A DNA stretch of 64,000 bases from Sepioteuthis lessoniana (Eukaryota > Mollusca > Cephalopoda > Myopsida > Loliginidae), in contig OY757912.1 of the NCBI GenBank assembly GCA_963585895.1, positions 86,253,599-86,317,598 on the forward strand, given 5' to 3'. The position numbers and the translations under genes are program-made. Shown one piece after another: positions 32,125-42,555 of this stretch. Position 1 is the stretch's first letter. Each line of letters opens with the position of its first letter. The notes below the pieces were generated by a model. The model searched no databases and had not been told where the DNA came from. It worked only from the letters and a program-made list of their open reading frames with translations.

Positions 32125-32345
32125 TCTTTTAATTGCGCATCAACCTTTTGGGGTTATTTAATGCCAAAGTCATCCTTGTAGAAGAACATAATTAATTCTA
32201 TTTAACCCATAGTTGGGGAGAAGGGGTTCATAACCCTTCCCAAGGGTATTAGTCCGAAAGTGAGTGTAATAGCCTGACTGGATTTCAAACTCGCTTACTA
32301 CGATATCATAGTCCAGAACGTTAACCACCACGCCGTGAGGATTCT
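32125..32345 (-). mobile_element. SINE C, full length, minus strand
   Basis: The head at the right end (tcctcacggcgtggtggtta, with a B-box-like gagtttgaaatcc) is followed by cactttcggactaataccct, the core, and the hairpin tail near the left end, ending in aaaagaagaa rather than aacc repeats. Confidence 0.8.
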
Positions 32346-32465
32346 AAGAGTAACCCGAGTGTCAAAATATCAGTTTCGTAAATTGATGATATCGTAACTT
32401 TGAATTACGCGTCGACTTAAACATAAGTATATACCACACTATGTGCAAAAGAAAATATTGATTTG

Positions 32466-32544
32466 CAAAAAAAAAAAAAAAAAAAAAAATGCAACAACAC
32501 AATTCTACAAGTAGACATTAATAGAATATTACAAAAACGATATC

Positions 32545-32592
<48 letters not shown>
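32466..32592. repeat. Poly(A) and (AAT)n microsatellite
   Basis: A 23-nt A run at about 32,467-32,489 and an AAT array at about 32,549-32,592. Confidence 0.95.
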
Positions 32593-32598
<6 letters not shown>

Positions 32599-33240
32599 AA
32601 TTATCTGATGTGAAAAACTCTCAAGGAGTAAAATAATAATAAGAAGAAGACAGCATGAACAAACTTATAAAATATTAATGAACGAGAAGAATATTTAGTT
32701 TCTGTTCTGGCAACTCATGATATAGTCACGTTTGACGAGAATTCGCGAGAGGATGCTAAATAAACTATTCTGACGCCATTTCTCATTTTCTGCACGCTTC
32801 AGAACTGAAGACCAAGTAGGACCAGTAGTGATCGGCTTAGTGTGTCTACCTTTGCCCGGCAGGTAAAACTCCAGGGGATAGACACTGTAAATACTAATCT
32901 ATGTCACACATGAACGTTATGTTGGTTAACAGACACGTACGACCGGTCTCCATTACAAGGAAAGGCACACGTTTACTGATTTTTTTTATACAATACAAGA
33001 AGAAAAAAACGAGCAACGGAGTTTAAACATAAAAAATGTGGGTGGAAGGTAAGGGGACATAACTCTGAAAAAAAAAAGAAATATTGAAGTTGGACAATCT
33101 TTTTTATAAATGACTTTACGTGGGCATAGATATTTTATATTCGTCAGAGTGCATGACAGAAATGACAGCTGAAGATATATTCAGTCAACGAAAAAGAAAA
33201 TGGTCGAAAGAAAAGTTTTACAATGCATTATTTATTTTGT
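32593..33240. other. Unannotated stretch
   Basis: No element is identified. The stretch 32,815-32,960 is somewhat GC-richer and holds a direct-like tttgcccggcaggtaaaac block, but no known head or tail. Confidence 0.4.
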
Positions 33241-33540
33241 GAAGTTAGAAAAGAATGCTTTCATAGAGTTTTTGAAGGATTATTTTGATAAGTTCTAAAA
33301 GGATTTTTGTGAAGTTATGAAAGAATTGTTTTATGAAGTTCTTAAAAGATTATTTTCTGAAGCTCTTAAAAGATTATTTTGTGAAATTCTTAAAGGAATC
33401 GTTTATGAAGTTCTTGAATGATTCTTTTAAGAAGTTCTTAAAGAATTCTTTTGTGAAGTTCTTAAGAGATTAAGTTATGATATTCTTGAATGTTTCTTTC
33501 GTGAAGTTTAGGAGGATTAATTTATGAAGTTCTTAAAGCT
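33241..33540. repeat. 24-bp minisatellite (about 12 units)
   Basis: Units of the type gaagttcttaaaagattatt+ttgt repeat with 24-bp spacing and few length changes. Because 24 is a multiple of three, one frame reads an eight-residue repeat like EVLKRLFC, interrupted by stops at some units. There is no start, no flanking exon and no conserved frame, so I treat it as a non-coding minisatellite. Confidence 0.85.
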
Positions 33541-33571
33541 TAAAGCTAATTATCAATATTGTGTGTGTATC

Positions 33572-33722
33572 AATATTGTAGCCAAATAGTAGGGCAGACT
33601 AGGCTTTTTAACCTTGTAGCTGATCTAGGAGAAGGAAAACTCTTAATTCAAACCAGTAAAACTTGCCTAAAAAATTGACCTTATGTCACGTTCTGCTTGT
33701 ACGGAGAGGTTAGTAAGTACAT
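33572..33722 (+). mobile_element. SINE A, 3' half
   Basis: It contains aaatagtagggcagactagg, ggagaaggaaaactcttaat and ttgaccttatgtcacgttct, the 3' half of SINE A, directly after the 24-bp minisatellite. Confidence 0.75.
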
Positions 33723-33734
33723 ACTATGCAACGA

Positions 33735-33872
33735 GTTGCTAGGGAGTATATAAGAGTTCATAACTTTCCCAAATGTATTCGTCCGAAAGTGAACTTTGTA
33801 AAGCAACTAACGTTCGAACTCATTTACTTCGAAGCCGTAGTCCAGCATGTTACTTACTACGCCACGAGGACT
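33735..33872 (-). mobile_element. SINE C, 5' half, minus strand
   Basis: On the minus strand it has head cctcgtggcgtagtaagtaa, B-box region gagttcgaac, then gttcactttcggacgaatac and tttgggaaagttatgaac. It lacks the 3' tail. Confidence 0.75.
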
Positions 33873-34058
33873 CTGTCCCTATTTCTGTTTTTGTTGTTCC
33901 TTCAGTCCGATGTCGAGTTTTCCTTCATATTTTCTCACATTGATCATGGACGCAATATCGAATTGCGGACAGATAACCTCTTATTGACAATAATTTTTGT
34001 TTGGTGAATGGCTATTCCATATGAGTCAATGTGCCATAAAACCATGATGTCTATAATT

Positions 34059-34061
<3 letters not shown>

Positions 34062-34123
<62 letters not shown>
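34062..34123. repeat. (TA)n(TG)n microsatellite
   Basis: About 30 bp of TA followed by about 30 bp of TG. Confidence 0.95.
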
Positions 34124-34126
<3 letters not shown>

Positions 34127-34275
34127 CTTGCGTTTGAGCGCACATGCGTGCGTTTAATTGTGTATATATTTGAATGGTTTGATAATCGCATAGCCCCCAA
34201 AACTAAAAAGCGCTATTGATTGTGTGTCTACAGCATTAACACTTTGATAGGAATATGCTTTTTCATGGAAATTGA

Positions 34276-34800
34276 TTCAGATTTGGTTTGATTTTATGGC
34301 ATAACATCCATTGTTTGTTATTAAATACCAAATCCCGTTTTTACATATACATTAAATATATGATTTGTAAACACATTTGTAGATAAACATTTAAATGATC
34401 AAGCAGTTCTATTTCAAAGAATTCAATTTAGCATAAGTCCACAAAGTTAAATGGTTCCAAGCATTGCTATGCATCACTAACAATTCAATTAAATATCAGT
34501 TATTTGTTTACACTGTTAAATGATCAAACTGTTCTATTTCTAATAATTCAATTTAGCATAAGCCATTTGTTTGAATACAGTATAAATGTCAAACAGTTCT
34601 ATTTGACCGATAGGACCCCATCAGGTACTACCACTCTGGGCCAGAGTGGGCCTGGGAGCGATGGCAGTGAAGGTGTACTCCGCATTCCCCAAAGCTCCAG
34701 CATTACTGGAACCTCACAATCAGATTGTTTAGCGTCATATCCATGTCATTCTTTGGGGGAGTCTTACCCTTCTGTAGAGATTGGGCCACCCAAGATATTT
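34276..34800 (-). mobile_element. Family D, nearly complete
   Basis: The minus-strand order is a truncated start near ctctacagaagggtaagact, gtgaggttccagtaatgctg, ccactctggcccagagtgg, the modules with aattgaattattagaaatag, and the hairpin tail region at 34,290-34,330 ending in aaaccaaatc. Confidence 0.75.
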
Positions 34801-34931
34801 GTTAGTGCTTCATCTATGGATAAAATGATTCTGTTTAAAAATTATTCATATTCGATATACTTGAGGCTATATAACTGTAAATTATTTGTATTATAAATAG
34901 TTATTTGAAGCTCTAATTGTTTACTACGGAT

Positions 34932-35439
34932 TGTAACATATTGACCCTCGGCCGAGCTGTCAAATAAGAAATGCACCTGTGTAAATAACAGGTGCATCCG
35001 GTCGAAGATATCAGGGTATAACCTTGACTGTGAACGGGTTGAATTGGGTGCAGATGTGACGCCCACAAGAAGCAGGTGGAGGTCAAACAATTATATAACC
35101 CGGTGCCACAGACAGGTTCAGTGAGTTGGAGTCAGTTAGTTGGAGATAAGATGTAGAGAGAACCAGCTCCCAGCAGAGGGCTATGGGCCTTCAGGACCCC
35201 CGATTGAGCATCCCAGAAGAACGATAAAGAAGTGCTACTAAAGACAAAGGAACTGGGGTCAATATGTTGCAGTTTATTCAGTCTCCGACTCACCTCTCAC
35301 ACATAACCCTTTCGCAATCCTTTCGAATAAAGTGTGAGAGGTATATTTTTCTAAAGATGTGTGTTCGTTCGTCATTATTGTTGATTATGTTTCCGCATGT
35401 ATATGTGTATGGTTGTATATGTATTACGGCTATGCAACA
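34932..35439 (+). mobile_element. Solo LTR (508 bp), 4-bp TSD
   Basis: It starts tgtaac and ends gcaaca (TG...CA). It is flanked by ggat at 34,928-34,931 and 35,440-35,443. It contains a 10-bp hairpin (atgcacctgt, 34,971-34,980, with acaggtgcat, 34,988-34,997), a TATA-like ttatataacccgg near 35,090, and an aataaa signal near 35,326. Blocks gtcaatatgttgcag and gtgagaggtat are shared with the 29.4-kb LTR. No internal gag-pol remnants are adjacent. Confidence 0.8.
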
Positions 35440-35537
35440 GGATTATTATTAGTTACTTGCAATCATATATTGGTGTACAAGCAAATGACTATTATTAAAA
35501 AGAAATAATTGCTTAAATCAATATATAAATATTAGTA

Positions 35538-35799
35538 AGTAAGTAAAGTAGGCGACCATAGTCGAGGGTGACCCGAAGGCTCCCTTTTCGATAGCTTACT
35601 ACACCAAGGTGTAGGGGAGGGTGCTACTCCTTTCCCTGGATTGCTCCACTTTACCCTTGATCCGTACCTTATATTGCTGAGTGTTAAGCAAGGAGGCATC
35701 AAGTACCATTTTTTGAGTCTTTGGTATGACTCAACCTGAGATTGAACCCAGGTCTCCCGGGCGATTGGCGAACACTCTAATCGCTAGGCCAATGTCCGG
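35538..35799 (-). mobile_element. SINE B, full length, 14-bp TSD
   Basis: The perfect duplication tataaatattagta (35,524-35,537 and 35,800-35,813) defines a 262-bp element. On the minus strand the head reads ggacattggcctagcgatta with a B-box-like gggttcaatctcagg. Next are accaaagactcaaaaaatgg, ttaacactcagcaatataag, agtaagctatcgaaaaggga, and the 3' end tactttacttactta. Confidence 0.92.
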
Positions 35800-35813
35800 T
35801 ATAAATATTAGTA

Positions 35814-36595
35814 TGAGTTAGAAATATTTGAAAATATATAACTGTGATCCTTATTTGTATTTGATAGTGATACTGTGTGCAAAAATATTTTGAAAAACAA
35901 CTGTCGAAATATACCTGGTTATGTAGGATCCCAGACGCAAACACAAATTCTCGTGTTTATACCGCCAGCCCGACGCCTACACAATTCACATGATCATGCT
36001 TCCTTCTAGTATGCCACCCACGCAATTTACTCGGCATTTCTATCGAGAACAACTGCGTCCTTTTTAATTTAGGTAACAGGTGCATTTGCTGTTATTGTTG
36101 TTCTACTAATGTCCGATTTCCGCTACCACCATCAATAGATGTCAAAGTGGTTTTCAAGTCAATATCCAACAGCTAGTCATTTATAATCTGGCTGTTCTGC
36201 TGCAGATATCCCAGGTGAATTTAACCTTTGTTAAAGTGAATTAGATTACTCTCATCTGCATCAGAAATATTTTTGAAATCTAGTGTATCTACAAAAATCC
36301 TTTTGAATTTCTTTTCTTTTCGTCTTTTTTTTTTTCTTTGTCGTACCCATTGGAACATCGATCACCTTATTCCGTGTGAAACATGTCCTATTATAATGTC
36401 ACTTTATAGACTTTTTAGGACGATGTTTAGGTCAGGATATGAACGTAATTTAAAAATATATTTTTTAGCAGTGTGGCAGGTTTTCTCCTAGAAGACATTC
36501 TTTTTTATTTTAGAGGTTTTCAACAGCTTAGCAGAAATTTCTGAAGGCCGAGATTTACATCACTTATATTTATTATCTTAAAGAGCCCAAACCAT

Positions 36596-36597
<2 letters not shown>
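35814..36597. other. Unannotated stretch
   Basis: I recognise nothing. The 72-codon frame at 36,273-36,491 is T-rich and has no known domain. Confidence 0.4.
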
Positions 36598-36645
<48 letters not shown>

Positions 36646-36800
36646 ATAAATAAATATATATTAGATATATATATTTAATTCATGGAATTTAGACTGCGAC
36701 CCCTGGGTTTTATGGAGTCTTTTGCAAAACAACAATCATCAGGCAGTTAAGAAAATGAAATAAATCGAAAATAAATAAAAAAAATACAGTGAAAAAACCG
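36598..36800. repeat. (TA)n plus possible PLE terminal fragment
   Basis: A 45-bp TA run is followed by sequence whose minus strand has ctgcctgatgattgttgttt, a CTGATGA-type core start without a clear GAAA partner. The Penelope link is tentative. Confidence 0.4.
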
Positions 36801-36929
36801 TTGAGATTTTGTAGGTTTTTTTACGTGTGATTGTAAGTGTGAGTGTGTATGGGTGGGTGCGTACGCTTGTGTGGGATATAGTTGTGTATTGATGTGTGTA
36901 TGAGTGAGTGTGAGTGAAAGTGAAGGTAG

Positions 36930-37054
36930 AAACGCAGCGCGTTATTATATAATAGCTCTATCCTAGATATCGAGCACTCTCCATATTATATTGCACTTGG
37001 TTCAACACAAACCCACAAAGTCATTAAGTGACAACTAACACTGTTATAATATAA

Positions 37055-37091
<37 letters not shown>
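36930..37091 (-). repeat. Dispersed repeat F (copy 2) and (TA)n
   Basis: This is the reverse complement of the 10.1-kb repeat (gggtttgtgttgaaccaagt, tatggagagtgctcgatatc), again bordered by a TA run (37,063-37,091). Confidence 0.65.
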
Positions 37092-37365
37092 TTTAAGAAA
37101 AAAAAACGGTCACATAGGATTATAAATTTATTTCGATCCTGTTACGCATTTTTGAAATTTCCAAAAACACGAAAAAAAAATTAACAGGACTTCTTCAGAT
37201 CTTTTTGTTTTAAGTTGGAATTTTCCAAAGAAAGCTCAACCATTCAGGAGCAAAATGAGTATTATTGGTCCAGTTAAATTTTGCTCCTGAATGGTTGAGC
37301 TCTCTTTGGAAAATTCCAACTTAAAATTAACTGGACCAAGAATAAAAAATTACCGTTACATGATA
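37092..37365. repeat. Dispersed repeat H (copy 2) with 49-bp palindrome
   Basis: Arms 37,208-37,256 and 37,278-37,326 are reverse complements with a single mismatch over 49 bp around a 21-nt spacer. A second inverted pair of 13 bp (ttggtccagttaa 37,265-37,277; ttaactggaccaa 37,327-37,339) overlaps it, so the two hairpins are mutually exclusive. The flanking block ggattataaatttatttcga is shared with copy 1 at 5.4 kb. Confidence 0.8.
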
Positions 37366-37404
37366 TCAACTATTCTTGTATAATATGAATAATTTTCTAA
37401 AAAA

Positions 37405-37622
37405 TCTATTTGACTCATAGATTAGATCCTAACAAGTACTCTCCCTCCAAGTCAGAATAGACTAGGGAATATTGGCTATTAAAGAGTATTCCACTCTTAC
37501 CAGAGTTTCAGAACTTGAGACTCACCATCAGATTCAGTTTAGTATCATAGCCAGGACAACCCCTTTAAAATGGGGAGCTTAAATTTCGGCAGAGGAGACT
37601 GTCAATGTATTCTGAGCGGGAG
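37405..37622 (-). mobile_element. Family D, 5' domain fragment
   Basis: The minus strand shows the tagaatacattgacagtctc block, ggttgtcctggctatgatac, ctgatggtgagtctcaagtt and gtctattctgacttgga. The modules and tail are missing. Confidence 0.6.
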
Positions 37623-37639
37623 AGAAGCGTTTTAATTTA

Positions 37640-37757
37640 TATATGCATTTACAAACCTCTCCGAGTGATTCAGGATGTGACTCAAAGTCATTTTTAAAGC
37701 TGAGTTTAACTGGTTTGAATTCGGAATTTTCTTTCTTCTAGACCAGTTTCCATTAAT
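37640..37757 (-). mobile_element. SINE A, 3' fragment
   Basis: On the minus strand it ends aggtttgtaaatgc, with atgactttgagtcacatcct, ccagttaaactcagctt and gaaaattccgaattc blocks. Confidence 0.65.
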
Positions 37758-38506
37758 TTGTATATAGCGTATTACGGTATTTACCTCTAAAGGATAAACC
37801 ACATGCCTGCATATTGTGGAAAATGTTGTTGTAAAATGATTTTGAAGGATAGAGAACAGCGACTAAGATACAGAGAAAACTGAGAATTTTGATATCTGTA
37901 TGTGCTTTCAAACGATAGCTTGCTTGGTTAAGCTGCACCGGTAACCCAAATTTTGCAACCAAACTTCTTAGTTTACAGATATAAATCCTGCCTGTCTTTC
38001 CTCTGGTTAAAATATCAAATCGTTTACCTACTTAGAAAAAAAAAACAAAAACAAAAAAAAACAAAAAAAAAAAAACCCAAAAAACAACCCCCCCCTAAAA
38101 AAACAACAAAAAATTAAAAAAAAACAAACCCAAAACCCCCCAAATGGCTCCCAGAAATAGTTACACTTGCCAGTCCAGTAGAGTTGTTTCTCAGTTTTCT
38201 TGAAACATTTAAGTACATCAATGCCCTTGGCACAATGGACCCGTACGACTGTACCAACCACTGATCTAGTACTGACCTACTTGCACAAGTTCTTCCGGTT
38301 TGTGCAAACTGAGCCGAGGCAGATTGCTTGATGCGCAAAAGACTTGCAGCCAAGAGAAAACGCTTTTGGCAAAGATTATGAAAATACGTCATGAATATTC
38401 AGATATTTTGTAAACGAATCAGGGCTGACACAACAATTGTAATAAACAACGAGTCCCAGATACATTCAATTAACAGAGAGAAAACCAGTTAATGCTATGA
38501 AATAAC

Positions 38507-38509
<3 letters not shown>
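37758..38509. repeat. Unannotated, with A/C-only tract
   Basis: From about 38,034 to 38,145 the sequence is almost exclusively A and C, including an eight-C run. The opposite strand therefore yields long F/L-rich frames that are not proteins. No element is recognised in the rest. Confidence 0.6.

Positions 38510-38592
<83 letters not shown>
38510..38592. repeat. Compound (CA)n(TA)n microsatellite
   Basis: About 68 bp of CA followed by a short TA run. Confidence 0.97.
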
Positions 38593-38639
38593 CCAACTGA
38601 ATACGTGAACATAGGAACTTATCTTTCTATCTACCTTGC

Positions 38640-38847
38640 TCAGGCTATTATTTATCTCACTCCGTCTGTTGGTATCTATCTATCTGTCTATTTATCTATC
38701 TAGCTATCTATCTATTTGATGATCGGCAAACCTAGAAACTTATCGTAGTATTACTTCTTTTAGTCTATGTCTCAGTTTTAACGTTTTTATTATATACATA
38801 TATTTAAATTTTGTTCATATCTATCTATCTATCTATCTATCTATCTG
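38640..38847. repeat. Two (ATCT)n microsatellites
   Basis: Degenerate tatc/atct units at about 38,670-38,715 and a pure run at 38,817-38,846. Confidence 0.85.
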
Positions 38848-39589
38848 CTTGCATATTTTATTTTTCATTTTTTATTCATTTTTTCGCTTTCTCTCTTTCT
38901 CTTTCTCTAGTAAATTCAATCGTCCCGCCAACCAGTGGTCAGATGATCACATCGGCGTGAAATTGACGTAACCAATTGCTCTTGAGTTTATGTCCACGCT
39001 ATGCTAATTTAGATATATATGCTCTCCCACTAATAATAAGCACTTTTTATTCATAAATATATCAAACTATATTACTAATATTAACACACAAAACACAGAG
39101 ATGATGTAGGCATCTTGGCGTACTTTATGAGAAATTTGGTCTGGCAAATTATGACTACTAAGTTGTGAGTGTGATCGTCACTGAGTGTTACTGTCTGTGG
39201 CCTTCAGTCGAACTCACCTAAGCTTAGTAAATAACTTATGTATAGAGGGAGATTAGTGAATTGTTGCTGAGATGAAAAGTATGATTTGTAAAAGTATATT
39301 GTAATAGATACGATCAGTCTGAAGTTGTAATGTAGGCAGGTATCTCATCCTCCACCAATATAATTTCACGTGTGTATATATAAATATATATATAGTGATC
39401 CAAGTAGCCGAACAGATTAAATGGTAGGTAAACAGGTAAATAGATGAATACAAACAGATACCTATGATCAAACACAAGGAAGTAGTCTCAGATTTCCTTG
39501 TGAAAAACATGTTCAATATAGAAATTAGGTGTATGCAAATGTTCCCCAGGCACTTTGTTTAGAAAACCAGTTTTTATTAAAAGTAAAAG
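38848..39589. other. Unannotated stretch
   Basis: No gene or repeat is recognised. There is a CT-rich patch near 38,885-38,910. Confidence 0.4.
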
Positions 39590-40160
39590 CATGAACTTTT
39601 GCACACACACGCACACACATACACACACACACGCACACAGACAGAGAATCGTTTGTACACACACACACACACACACACATACACACACACACACACACAC
39701 TTATATGATTATATCACTCACAGACGAAGAATATATTGCATAGACACACACTCACTCAAGTTATTATACCACGCACTCATGTAGGTTCTTTCGTGCACAC
39801 ACACACACACACGTACACACACAAGTGATTATATCATACATACAGAATATTCTGTACATACACACATACACATACGTACGCATAGATAATCATGTCACTT
39901 ACACAGAGGTAACTTTGTACGTATATACATATACAAGCATACATTATTATATAATACACACAGATGCAGAATCTTTTGCACGCAGACATAAACACACACA
40001 GAGACTCATATGATTATATCACACACGCCCACAGGATATTTTCTACGGACACACACGAAAAATCTTTTGCTCACAAACACGCACTTATATGATTATATTC
40101 ACAGACAAACGCAAGTTCTTTTGCTCACACACACACACACACACACACACACGGACGCAC
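39590..40160. repeat. Degenerate 61-bp minisatellite with CA cores
   Basis: Units combine a (CA)n segment, a ttatatgattatatcac-like segment and an agaatcttttgcacac-like segment. Anchors at about 39,700, 39,757, 39,821, 39,882, 39,943 and 40,005 are spaced about 57-64 bp apart, with a slightly longer last unit at 40,083. The CA runs are therefore part of a longer repeating unit. Confidence 0.8.
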
Positions 40161-40265
40161 ACATACACACGAACAGGGTCACATATCCAAATATATATAT
40201 ATATATATGTGTGTGAGCATGCGTGTGTAAGTGTATATCTATGTGAACCAAAGATTCTGGATATA

Positions 40266-41176
40266 CGAGGTGCATACGATAAGTTTCCAGACTTTTTCGT
40301 ATGGGTACTTTTATTGATAGTAGACGCATGAAACTCCAGTCCCCTTCGAAGTAAACTCCTCCGGCTGCAATGCACTTTTCGTCTCGTTCCAAAAACTTTT
40401 GGAAGGCCCCATGGAAGTCCTCTTGTGTGAGCGTGTCAATGACCTTCGTCACAGCCTCTTTCATCTCCTCAATTGTCTCATAACGACAGCCTCTGAGCTT
40501 ACGGAATAACCAAAAGTCACAGGGAGCAAGGTCTGGACTATAGGGAGGTTAGGAACTGTGTTGATGCCCATCTTGGTCAAATAGTCTGTGACAAGGATGG
40601 AGTTGGGGACTGGTGTATTGTCCTGGTGGAAATGCCACTGACCCGTTTTGAAGAGTGCTGGCCTCTTCCGACGGAATCTCTTCCTGAGTTACCTTAAAAC
40701 CTCAACATAGTAACGCTAAGCCTAACCCTTTGGCCAATCAACTCAGGTGTATTCACTTCCTTACTCCTCCCACACCTCTCATCATCCCTCACAGACTCCC
40801 TGCCTTCCTTAAATCTCTTAAGCCACTCAAAAACTGATGCTTGATTCATGCAAGATGGTCGAAAAGCAGTCTGAAGTATTCGATACGTTTCTGTGGCATT
40901 TTTTCCAAATTTAAAACAGAATTCTCTTGCATATCGTTCTTCTAAAGTGTCCTCACGTCTAGATTGCATTTTTGAAATTCACCAGCTGTGACAATCAGGC
41001 TTTAGTAGGGTTTATTCGAATTCCTGCTGTAGCTGTTCATTTGAGCCTGAAATCATTGGTCTATCATCTCATAAGATGTACAGCAATAACATAGTGAATT
41101 TTCAAGAGTCTACGACAATTTTAAACGCCTGTACAAAAAAAAAAAAAAAATCTGGAAACTTATCGTATGCACCTCA
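40266..41176 (-). mobile_element. Mariner element, internally deleted (911 bp)
   Basis: The 26-bp terminal inverted repeats (40,266-40,291 and 41,151-41,176) differ only at their outermost base and are flanked by TA on both sides. The transposase reads on the minus strand. An N-terminal helix-turn-helix part lies at 40,969-40,694 (REFCFKFGKNATETYRIL, VFEWLKRFKEGRESV). It is joined directly to the C-terminal catalytic part (WHFHQDNTPVPNS, then YSPDLAPCDFWLFRKLRG). The two visible aspartates have 34 residues between them (DD34D, mariner). About 130 residues around the first catalytic Asp are deleted, and one base is lost before the last motif. It is non-autonomous but may be mobilised in trans if the TIRs are intact. 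Confidence 0.9.
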
Positions 41177-41470
41177 TATAATGATATTTCAAATTAAATT
41201 AAGACCTTTTTTCTTTTGTTTATATTGGTGGTCTTATATTTATGTAAAAAACAAATTAGAATACAGCATAAATGCATACATATAAAAAATGAATTGAAAT
41301 TTCTTCTTATTTTAAATTCACATCTATCTTAACCTTATCTTTCATCTATTTGATTTTCATAATTTAAAAATTCTAAACAATATCTTTTTCATCATTTTTG
41401 AGGGTGTACTTATATTTTTGGCCAGAGGTGTATATATACAGAATCAAAACCTGAAAACGTCCTAAACCCA
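41177..41470. other. Unannotated AT-rich stretch
   Basis: Nothing is recognised. Confidence 0.4.
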
Positions 41471-41474
41471 CGCA

Positions 41475-41497
41475 TATTCGCACACACACACACATGC

Positions 41498-41535
<38 letters not shown>

Positions 41536-41579
41536 AATGGAAACTTGATAAAACACATCCACCCACGAGTACACGATAA

Positions 41580-41614
<35 letters not shown>

Positions 41615-41772
41615 CACGTCTGTATATACATATGTATATTCGTATATATACATATGTATATATATATACACAGACACACACAGACGCACACATTCACACA
41701 CATATATATATATGTGCACATCTGTATACACATATGTACATTAGTATATATACATTGCATATATATAAACTT

Positions 41773-41816
<44 letters not shown>

Positions 41817-41845
41817 GTGTATGTATATATATATATATATGCTAA
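41475..41845. repeat. Compound CA/TA/GT repeat with ~100-bp period
   Basis: The segments cacgtctgtatatacatatg (41,617) and cacatctgtatacacatatg (41,717) and their flanks repeat with about 100-bp spacing inside alternating CA and TA runs. All long frames here are low-complexity. Confidence 0.8.
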
Positions 41846-42138
41846 TTCAGTTGAGGCGGATCTTTTCTCTTTTTTTTAAGATTTTGCCTCTCTTATTAAA
41901 ACTCATCTGATCAATTTTGGCCTTGAAGCCGTATGAAAAGATTCCGTTTCTGTCTATGTCTTAGAATTCACGTTCAGCCAATTAATATTGGATTATTTTA
42001 ACTGTGGTTTGGCTAAGTGTGTCATGGATATGAAAAATGGGACACAATATCTGTGTCTAAGTTTGAACGGGTTTAAATGTTATCACAGATATGGGGGATA
42101 GATTTCAGTCCTGGAACAGGTATTGCAGTGACACAATA

Positions 42139-42270
42139 ATGATTGCAACGGCACGTCAACGCGTCCAGGGCTATTTTATATCTTCAGGTTAGGGAATCAT
42201 TTTATTGTGTTTTAATTTTTCCATTTTTTGAGTGGTTGATAAAGTTTTTTTTATATAGTCTCAAGTCTTC
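42139..42270 (-). mobile_element. Family D2, 3' fragment
   Basis: The minus strand carries the gattccctaacctgaagata, then atagccctggac and gttgacgtgccgttgcaatc tail. The body is missing. Confidence 0.5.
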
Positions 42271-42487
42271 CAATCAACTTCACATTTTGGAATTTCAGAT
42301 TGTTTAACAATAAACGGCACGGAGATTGGTACAAGTACACCGGGTTCAAACGACGATAGGGACAGTGTGAGTTCAAATTCGACAAATGTCTTCGACAATT
42401 GAAATAAACCGATATTTCCTCTTTCAATCTAGTCTTGTTCAGATCAGGTTCGACCTCTACAAAACTGTAATAATAGATAACATTTAA

Positions 42488-42530
42488 ACACACACACACA
42501 CACACATACACACACACACATATGTATATA
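42488..42530. repeat. (CA)n microsatellite
   Basis: An interrupted CA run grading into TATGTATA. Confidence 0.9.
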
Positions 42531-42555
42531 GTATGAATCCTGATCGATTGAGCAT

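Noticed and set aside
38028-38392. F/L-rich minus-strand frames of 77 and 92 codons
   Set aside because: They come from the A/C-only tract and have no domain.
39590-40160. CRISPR-like spaced repeats
   Set aside because: Both repeat and spacer parts are degenerate and low-complexity, and the genome is eukaryotic. It is a minisatellite.
41373-41910. Overlapping open frames of 89-138 codons rich in H, T, I, Y, V and C
   Set aside because: They are translations of CA/TA/TG repeats.
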